Assembly: GCA_019245115.1 (NCBI GenBank)
Contig: JAFARZ010000345.1
Location: 1 to 56,535, forward strand
Source of the DNA: Streptosporangiaceae bacterium
GTDB taxonomy: Bacteria > Actinomycetota > Actinomycetes > Streptosporangiales > Streptosporangiaceae
DNA length: 56,535 nt
Direction: 5' to 3'
In this document: positions 51,358 through 56,535 of the stretch, piece after piece
Layout: every line of letters starts with the position of its first letter
Position numbering within the stretch: the stretch's first letter is position 1
Program-made: the position numbers and the translations under genes
Notes under the pieces: model-generated
Told to the model about the DNA's origin: nothing
Database searches by the model: none
Seen by the model: the letters and a program-made list of their open reading frames with translations, nothing else

Positions 51358-51409
51358 TTGACACTTACACGTGTAACTCTGAGACTAATCCCGTGCTTGA
51401 AACGTTCCA
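51358..51409 (+). promoter_or_regulatory. Promoter and two candidate operators of the rhamnose operon
   Basis: TTGACA (51358-51363) is followed 17 bases later by GAGACT (51381-51386). A perfect palindrome TTACACGTGTAA (51365-51376) lies in the spacer, and TGAAACGTTCCA (51398-51409), one base from a LacI-family TGAAACGTTTCA site, lies just downstream. Both positions suit repression. No regulator gene is in the window on this side. Confidence 0.5.
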
Positions 51410-51459
51410 TCAACAACTCGCGGACACGCTGGTGCCGACGGGAGATCAGATGGGAATCC

Positions 51460-53070
51460 GTGACCGTGGCGGCCGGTGACGGTGTAGCGGGTGGCGGCGT
51501 AGCGGGCGGCGGCGAAACGGCGGGCGGCGAAGTGGGCGCGGGTGGGGCCGTGCTGGAGCTGCGGCATGCCGTGAAGGCATTCGGCGCCGTGCGTGCCCTG
51601 CAGGACGGGTCGGTCGCGCCGTATCCGGGCGAAGTGCACGCGCTGGTCGGTGAGAACGGCGCGGGCAAATCGACGCTGGTGAAGATCCTGGCCGGGGTCC
51701 ATCAGCCAGACAGCGGATCGCTCCTTATCAACGGCGACGACACGGTGCTGCACGGCCCGGCCGCCGCCCGGCAGGCCGGGATCGCGGTCATCTACCAGGA
51801 ACCGACGCTCTTCCCCGACCTGTCCGTGGCCGAGAACATGTTCATCGGCCGTCAGCCGCTGCGCTCGGGCCGTCGCATCGACACGGGCAAGATGCGAGCG
51901 GACGCGCAAGCGATCTTCGCCCGGCTGGGTGTCCCGCTGGACCCGGCGCGGGTGGCCCGCGGCCTGTCGATCGCGGACCAGCAGGTGGTGGAGATAGGCA
52001 AGGCGCTGTCGCTGGACGCACGGGTCATCGTGATGGACGAGCCCACCGCCGCGCTGTCCGCGGCCGAGGTGGACCGGCTGTTCGCCGTGATCCGCACCTT
52101 GACGGAGAGCCCAGGGGGGTCCGGGGGGATGGCTTCCCCCCGGAAAGGCACAGCCGTGCTGTTCATCTCGCACCGGCTGGAAGAAGTCTTCGCCATCTGC
52201 CAGCGGGTCACTGTGATGCGGGATGGACGGCAGGTGCTCAGCCGGGTCCTCGACGGCCTGAAGGCGGACGACCTGGTCCGCGCGATGGTCGGCCGGGAAC
52301 TCGCGGAACGGCCCGCCGAAGCGCACGGCGCTCCCGGTGAGCCGGTGCTGCACGTCGAGCGGCTCACCCGGGAGGGCGTGTTCACCGACATCTCATTCAC
52401 CGTGCGATCCGGCGAGATCGTCGCGCTGGCCGGGCTGGTCGGCTCCGGACGCAGCGAGGTCGCGCGGGCGGTGTTCGGGATCGACCGCTATGACGCAGGC
52501 GCGGTCACCGTCGCCGGACAACGGCTGCGCCGCGCCTCACCTACCAGCGCGATGGCGGCCGGCGTGGGATTCGTGCCCGAGGACCGCCGCCAGCAAGGAC
52601 TGGTCATGGACATGTCCGTGCAGCAGAACATCGCGCTCGCGTCGCTGAGCCGGCTGCGCCGCGCCGGGCTCATCAAGGCCTCGGCGGAACGCCAGCTCGC
52701 CGCCGACTGGACGCTGCGCCTGAAGATCAAATACGGCCGGCTCGGGGATCCGGTATCGACGCTGTCCGGCGGCAACCAGCAGAAGGTCGTGCTGGCCAAG
52801 TGGCTGGGCCGCAAGCCAGCCGTGCTGATCGTGGACGAGCCCACCCGGGGGATCGACGTCGGCACCAAGGCGGAGGTCCATCACCTGCTGTCCCAGCTCG
52901 CGCGGGACGGGGTGGCGATCTTGATGATCTCCTCCGAGCTGCCCGAAGTGCTGCGGGTCAGCGACCGGATCCTGGTGATGCGCGAGGGGCGGCTGATGGC
53001 CGAGTTCGGGCAGGCCACCGAGGAAGAGATCATGACGGCCGCCACGGGTCAAGCCCGGGAGCAGGCATGA
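51460..53070 (+). CDS. rhaT: Rhamnose ABC transporter, tandem ATP-binding protein
   Basis: A CUT2-type sugar importer ATPase with two ABC cassettes. The first has GENGAGKSTLVKIL (Walker A), LSIADQQVVEIGKAL (signature region) and VIVMDEPTAALS (Walker B). The second has AGLVGSGRSEVAR, LSGGNQQKVVLAKWL and LIVDEPTRGIDVGTKAEV. The GTG at 51460 is preceded by GGGA. A Gly-rich N-terminus (GDGVAGGGVAGGGETAGG) is unusual, and a family E palindrome (52111-52143) adds SPGGSGGMASPRKG before VLFISHRLEEV. Rhamnose is inferred from the downstream isomerase. It overlaps the next gene as ATGA. Confidence 0.92.
   Translation: MTVAAGDGVAGGGVAGGGETAGGEVGAGGAVLELRHAVKAFGAVRALQDGSVAPYPGEVHALVGENGAGKSTLVKILAGVHQPDSGSLLINGDDTVLHGPAAARQAGIAVIYQEPTLFPDLSVAENMFIGRQPLRSGRRIDTGKMRADAQAIFARLGVPLDPARVARGLSIADQQVVEIGKALSLDARVIVMDEPTAALSAAEVDRLFAVIRTLTESPGGSGGMASPRKGTAVLFISHRLEEVFAICQRVTVMRDGRQVLSRVLDGLKADDLVRAMVGRELAERPAEAHGAPGEPVLHVERLTREGVFTDISFTVRSGEIVALAGLVGSGRSEVARAVFGIDRYDAGAVTVAGQRLRRASPTSAMAAGVGFVPEDRRQQGLVMDMSVQQNIALASLSRLRRAGLIKASAERQLAADWTLRLKIKYGRLGDPVSTLSGGNQQKVVLAKWLGRKPAVLIVDEPTRGIDVGTKAEVHHLLSQLARDGVAILMISSELPEVLRVSDRILVMREGRLMAEFGQATEEEIMTAATGQAREQA
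52111..52143 (+). repeat. Intragenic G-run palindrome, family E copy 4
   Basis: AGGGGGGTCCGGGGGG, ATGGCTT and CCCCCC form a hairpin inside the first ATPase cassette of rhaT. It is translated as PGGSGGMASP in frame at a loop where related ATPases have about four residues. Confidence 0.65.
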
Positions 53071-54125
53071 GGGCGACGCCGCGGCTCGGCCAGCGGTCCG
53101 GGCCGCCCGCGCCGCCGCCGGCCGGCTCGGATTCCCGCCGGCTCACCGAACGTGCGTTCCGGATCAGGGAGTCCGGCATCATCGTGGTCCTCGTGGTGTT
53201 CACCGCGGTGACCACCGCGGTGCGGCACCGGTTCCTCGGCGTGACGAACATCCAGTTCATCCTGGTCGACACCACCGTGTTCGCGCTGCTGGCGCTGGGC
53301 GAGACCATGGTGGTGATCAGCCGGAACGTGGACCTGTCCATCGGCTCCGTGCTGGGACTGTCCGCTTACCTGTCCGCGAACCTGTTCGGCGGGCATCAAG
53401 GCATCCCGATCCCGCTGGTCTTCCTGGCCGGCCTGGGCATCGGGCTCGGCTGCGGGCTGGTGAACGGGCTCATGGTGTCCGTCGGGCGGGTGCCGAGCCT
53501 GGTGGTCACGCTCGCAACGCTGTACATCTTCCGCGGCATCGACATCCTGATCGTCGGCGGCAAGGAGGTCGTCGCCGCCTCGCTGCCACCCGGCTTCACC
53601 AACATACCGAAGGCCACCATCGGGGGCGTGCCGGATCTCGCCATAGCCGTCGCCATCGTGATCGCGATCGGCGCCTACTACCTCCGGTCCTTCCGCTCCG
53701 GCCGCGAACTGTACGCGATCGGCTCCAACCCGGACGCGGCCCAGCTGGCCGGGATCCCGGTCGGCAGGCGCGTGTTCACCGCCTTCGTGATCAGCGGCGG
53801 GATCGCGGGCATCGCGGGCGTGCTGTGGGCAGCCCGGTTCGGCACGATCGACTCGACCGCGGGAACGGGGTACGAGCTGACCGTGATCGCCGCCGTCGTC
53901 GTCGGCGGGGTGGCGATCTTCGGCGGCAGCGGCAGCGTGGTCGGGGCCGCGCTCGGCGCGCTGCTGCTCAACACCATCAGCTCCGCGCTCTACGTGCTGG
54001 GCATCTCCCCGTTCTGGGACCAGGCGATCGCCGGGTTCCTGCTGATCCTGGCCATCAGCATCGACCGGCTCATCTCGGCCCGGCTGACCGCCGCGCTGCG
54101 GCTGAGAGGACGCCAGCATGCTTAG
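53067..54125 (+). CDS. rhaP: Rhamnose ABC transporter permease 1
   Basis: A 352-residue BPD_transp_2 (CUT2) permease. A cytoplasmic Pro-rich leader (residues 1-30) precedes about eight to ten helices, including GETMVVISRNVDLSIGSVLGLSAYLSANLF and the EAA-like YAIGSNPDAAQLAGIPVGRRVFTAFVISGGIAGIAG that contacts the ATPase, then VAIFGGSGSVVGAALGALLL. It starts with ATG overlapping the rhaT stop and overlaps the next permease by 8 bases, so the four transporter genes are tightly coupled. It forms the channel with the second permease. Confidence 0.92.
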   Translation: MRATPRLGQRSGPPAPPPAGSDSRRLTERAFRIRESGIIVVLVVFTAVTTAVRHRFLGVTNIQFILVDTTVFALLALGETMVVISRNVDLSIGSVLGLSAYLSANLFGGHQGIPIPLVFLAGLGIGLGCGLVNGLMVSVGRVPSLVVTLATLYIFRGIDILIVGGKEVVAASLPPGFTNIPKATIGGVPDLAIAVAIVIAIGAYYLRSFRSGRELYAIGSNPDAAQLAGIPVGRRVFTAFVISGGIAGIAGVLWAARFGTIDSTAGTGYELTVIAAVVVGGVAIFGGSGSVVGAALGALLLNTISSALYVLGISPFWDQAIAGFLLILAISIDRLISARLTAALRLRGRQHA

Positions 54126-55125
54126 CCGGGCACTGTTTAACCGGGCACTGCTCAATCGGACACTGCGGTGGGAAACGGGCCTGGCGCTGGTCGTCATCAT
54201 CGTCGGCATCGTCGGCGCGGCCAGCTCACCGCAGTTCCTGACCGGGAACAACTTCTTCAACCTCGGCCTGTCCTACGGCGAGATCGCGATCATGACCCTG
54301 CCGATGACGCTGATCATCATCAGCGGGGAGATCGACCTGTCCGTCGCGTCCACGCTGGGGATGTCGAGTGCCCTGCTCGGCGTCTTGTGGAGCGACGGCT
54401 GGCCGATGCCCGCCATCTTCGCCATGGTCGCCGTGGCCGGCCTCGCAGCGGGCGCGGTCAACGGGCTGCTCGTCACCCGGCTCGGGCTGCCGTCGCTCGC
54501 GGTCACGATCGGCACGCTCGCCCTGTACCGCGGCATCGCGCTGATCCTGCTCGGCCCGAAAACCATCTCCAACTTCCCGCCCACGTACACCGACATCGCG
54601 GTCAACGGATTCCCCGGTATCTCCAATCTCACGTATTCCGCGGCCATCTTCGTGGTGCTCGCGGTGGTCTTCGGGGTCGTGCTGCACGCGACGCCGTTCG
54701 GCCGGTCCATCTTCGCCATGGGCGCCAGCACCGAGGCCGCGCTGTTCGCCGGCATCCGGGTCAAGCGGATCAAGACGATCCTGTTCATGATCTCCGGGCT
54801 GATCTCCGCCATGGCTGGCGTGCTGTGGACATTCCGGCTGTCCACCGCCGTCCAGAACAACGGGACAGGCCTGGAACTCAGTGTGGTCGCGATCGTGCTG
54901 CTGGCCGGGGTGTCCATCTTCGGCGGCAAGGGCTCCATCGCCGGCGTGGTGCTGGCCGTCCTGGCCTTCGCCGGGATCCAGAACGCACTGCTGCTGACGA
55001 ACTTCAATCAGGAGGCCACCGGCGTCGTGACCGGCGGCTTGCTGCTGGTCAGCGTGTTCGTGCCGAACGCGGCGTCGTTCGCTCGCCGGCTTCGGGAACT
55101 GCGGCTTTTCAGGCAGCAAAGTTGA
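54118..55125 (+). CDS. rhaQ: Rhamnose ABC transporter permease 2
   Basis: A second CUT2 permease, 335 residues. It has GEIDLSVASTLGMSSALLGVL, TRLGLPSLAVTIGTLALYRGIALILLG, the ATPase-contact loop AMGASTEAALFAGIRVKRIKTILFMISGLISAMAGVLW, and VSIFGGKGSIAGVVLAVLAF. The N-terminus is a short repeat (LSRALFNRALLNRTL) encoded by CGGGCACTG-like units. It follows permease 1 with an 8-base overlap and precedes the binding protein by 14 bases. Paired non-identical permeases are typical of the RhaSTPQ importer. Confidence 0.92.
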   Translation: MLSRALFNRALLNRTLRWETGLALVVIIVGIVGAASSPQFLTGNNFFNLGLSYGEIAIMTLPMTLIIISGEIDLSVASTLGMSSALLGVLWSDGWPMPAIFAMVAVAGLAAGAVNGLLVTRLGLPSLAVTIGTLALYRGIALILLGPKTISNFPPTYTDIAVNGFPGISNLTYSAAIFVVLAVVFGVVLHATPFGRSIFAMGASTEAALFAGIRVKRIKTILFMISGLISAMAGVLWTFRLSTAVQNNGTGLELSVVAIVLLAGVSIFGGKGSIAGVVLAVLAFAGIQNALLLTNFNQEATGVVTGGLLLVSVFVPNAASFARRLRELRLFRQQS

Positions 55126-55139
55126 AAGGATAAAAAGAT

Positions 55140-56228
55140 ATGAAGCTCAGACAGGTAACCTGGTTCACCCTGTCCCTCATCACGGTTTCATCCCTGCTCA
55201 CCGCGTGCAGCTCAGCCAGCAGTTCCAGCCCCCCAGCCACGTCGTCTTCGTCTTCGTCCACGGGTTCCGGCACGAGCGGCACGGCCTCCGGGTCGCTGAA
55301 GACGGGCCTCAAGGTCTTCGTCATCCCCAAGAACCTCGGCAACCCTTACTTCACCCTCGCCGACAGCGTGAAGAGCGGCGGCGCCCTCGCCGCGCTCAAT
55401 ACGCTCGGCGAGACCGGAAGCGAAACCAGCGGCACCGACGCCACGCCGGCCTCGCAGCTCCCGGCCATACAGGCGGCGATCACCAAGGGCGCTAACGCGC
55501 TCATCGTGTCCGCGACGGACCCCACCGCGCTGTGCCCCACCCTGACCTCGGCCATGAATCGCGGGATCACCGTGGTCACCTACGACTCGGACGCGCCGGC
55601 CTGCCGGTCCCTGTTCATCAACCAGGCGTCAACCTCAGCGATAGGGACCAGCGAGGTGGACCTGATCGCGCAGGAGATCCACAACAAGGGCGACATCGCG
55701 ATCGTCTCGGCCACGGCGTCCGCGACGAACCAGAACGCCTGGATCGGCTACATGAAGACGGAACTCAAGAAGTTCCCCAACATCCACTTGGTGACCACCG
55801 TTTACGGCAACGACGACCCGACCACCGCCACTCAGGTGACGCAGGGCCTGCTGCAGCAGTACCCGAACCTGGCCGGCATCATCTCCCCGACCACGGTCGG
55901 GATCGCGGCGGCGGCCGCCGTGCTGGACACCGCCAAATACCGCGGCAAGATCGCCCTCACCGGCCTCGGCACCCCGGGCGCGCTGAAGAAGTACGTGGAT
56001 GACGGCACCATCGGTTCCTTCGAGCTCTGGAATCCCGCGAACCTCGGCTACCTGGCCGCGTACGCGGCGGCGAACCTGGCATCCAAGAAGGTCACGAACG
56101 CCGCTGGCCAGTCGTTCACGGCGGGCAAGCTCGGCTCGTTCACGATCGGGTCAGACGGCACGATCCTGCTGGGACCGCCACTCGTATTCACCAAGTCCAA
56201 CATCGGCAACTTCAACTGGGGTTTCTGA
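55140..56228 (+). CDS. rhaS: Rhamnose ABC transporter substrate-binding lipoprotein
   Basis: A 362-residue periplasmic-binding-protein-like lipoprotein (Peripla_BP_4). The signal ends in a lipobox (SSLLTAC, Cys near residue 22), followed by a Ser-rich linker (residues 24-55). The two-lobed domain begins KVFVIPKNLGNPYF, with ATDPTALCPTLTSAMNRGITVVTYDSDA, IAQEIHNKGDIAIVSATA and GIISPTTVGIAAAAAVLD, close to RhaS-type proteins. GAAAGGATAAAAAGAT precedes the ATG. It captures the sugar outside the membrane and delivers it to the two permeases. L-rhamnose is inferred from gene order. Confidence 0.92.
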   Translation: MKLRQVTWFTLSLITVSSLLTACSSASSSSPPATSSSSSSTGSGTSGTASGSLKTGLKVFVIPKNLGNPYFTLADSVKSGGALAALNTLGETGSETSGTDATPASQLPAIQAAITKGANALIVSATDPTALCPTLTSAMNRGITVVTYDSDAPACRSLFINQASTSAIGTSEVDLIAQEIHNKGDIAIVSATASATNQNAWIGYMKTELKKFPNIHLVTTVYGNDDPTTATQVTQGLLQQYPNLAGIISPTTVGIAAAAAVLDTAKYRGKIALTGLGTPGALKKYVDDGTIGSFELWNPANLGYLAAYAAANLASKKVTNAAGQSFTAGKLGSFTIGSDGTILLGPPLVFTKSNIGNFNWGF

Positions 56229-56247
56229 TCCGGAGAAAAGAAAAGAA

Positions 56248-56535
56248 ATGCACGATGTGAAGACCGCCCTGCGCGGGCAGCGGATCGAGCTGCCGTCGTG
56301 GGCGTTCGGGAACAGCGGGACGCGGTTCAAGGTGTTCGGCCAGCCCGGGGTGCCGCGGACGCCGTTTGAGAAGGCCGATGACGCGGCACAGGTGCACAGG
56401 TATACCGGTGTCGCTCCGGTCATGGCGGTGCATATCCCGTGGGACCGGGTCGGTGATTACGCGGCGCTGGCCGCGCACGCCAAAAGCGGCGGGATCGGGA
56501 TCGGCACGGTCAACGCCAACGTGTTCCAAGACGAT
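56248..56535 (+). CDS. rhaI: L-rhamnose isomerase (N-terminal part, cut by right edge)
   Basis: The first 96 residues of a sugar isomerase: IELPSWAFGNSGTRFKVFGQPGVPRTPFEKADDAAQVHRYTGVAPVMAVHIPWDRVGDYAALAAHA. This is the opening of the Pseudomonas/actinobacterial type of L-rhamnose isomerase, a metal-dependent TIM barrel converting L-rhamnose to L-rhamnulose; the metal site lies beyond the edge. It starts 19 bases after the binding-protein stop and gives the transporter operon its substrate assignment. Confidence 0.9.
   Translation, partial: MHDVKTALRGQRIELPSWAFGNSGTRFKVFGQPGVPRTPFEKADDAAQVHRYTGVAPVMAVHIPWDRVGDYAALAAHAKSGGIGIGTVNANVFQDD

Overview
The window is high-GC chromosomal DNA from a mycothiol-producing actinomycete. 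The lineage markers are mshC (mycothiol ligase), nrdR with a cobalamin-dependent ribonucleotide reductase, a long LexA beside a LysM protein, a DUF4192 protein, a tmsA/tmsB pair for 10-methyl branched fatty acids, a DevR/DosR-type regulator and GTG/TTG starts. I cannot place it below class; a Streptosporangiales-like or Trebonia-like soil actinomycete is a guess. No phage, plasmid, CRISPR array or intact insertion sequence is visible. A 19-residue protein tail at the left edge may belong to a transposase.

Layout. 0.3-9.0 kb: a fused HyuA-HyuB (5-oxoprolinase type) protein, a membrane-tethered double AAA+ ATPase, a GNAT acetyltransferase and a MEDS/anti-sigma ATPase. 9.4-12.5 kb: a WYL regulator divergent from a VOC protein, then a class II Fic protein flanked by imperfect direct repeats and a decayed small gene. 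12.7-21.4 kb: the core block nrdJ-nrdR, LysM, lexA, leuS and mgsA, with an SOS box, a NrdR-box pair and a leucine-type leader peptide with attenuator before leuS. 22.3-27.8 kb: a ketosynthase-acyltransferase protein lacking key residues, convergent with tmsB-tmsA. 27.9-33 kb: DUF4192, mshC, amidase and IclR. 33-39.7 kb: a CPBP protease, a membrane protein overlapping an aldolase with a collagen-like insert, an APH-like phosphotransferase, an unknown protein, orn and tRNA-His. 39.9-51.3 kb: pgk, an XRE / tRNA-binding-domain / DevR run, chrA, a small XRE protein, a polysaccharide deacetylase, a sugar porter and a hemerythrin protein. 51.4 kb to the right edge: an L-rhamnose ABC transporter operon (ATPase, two permeases, lipoprotein) running into L-rhamnose isomerase, cut by the window edge.

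The most unusual content is non-coding and repetitive. There are at least four interspersed families. Family A is a multi-hairpin element with a co-varying stem; one copy carries a nested minisatellite. Family B is a roughly 130-bp element. Family C is a palindromic motif just after gene ends. Family E is a G-run palindrome found inside coding sequences, where it adds in-frame residues. A 19-bp-period array of TTCGAC lies beside the LysM-lexA locus. In-frame tandem repeats have also expanded inside many otherwise ordinary proteins. These families, rather than a defence or biosynthetic cassette, are the best candidates for something undescribed.
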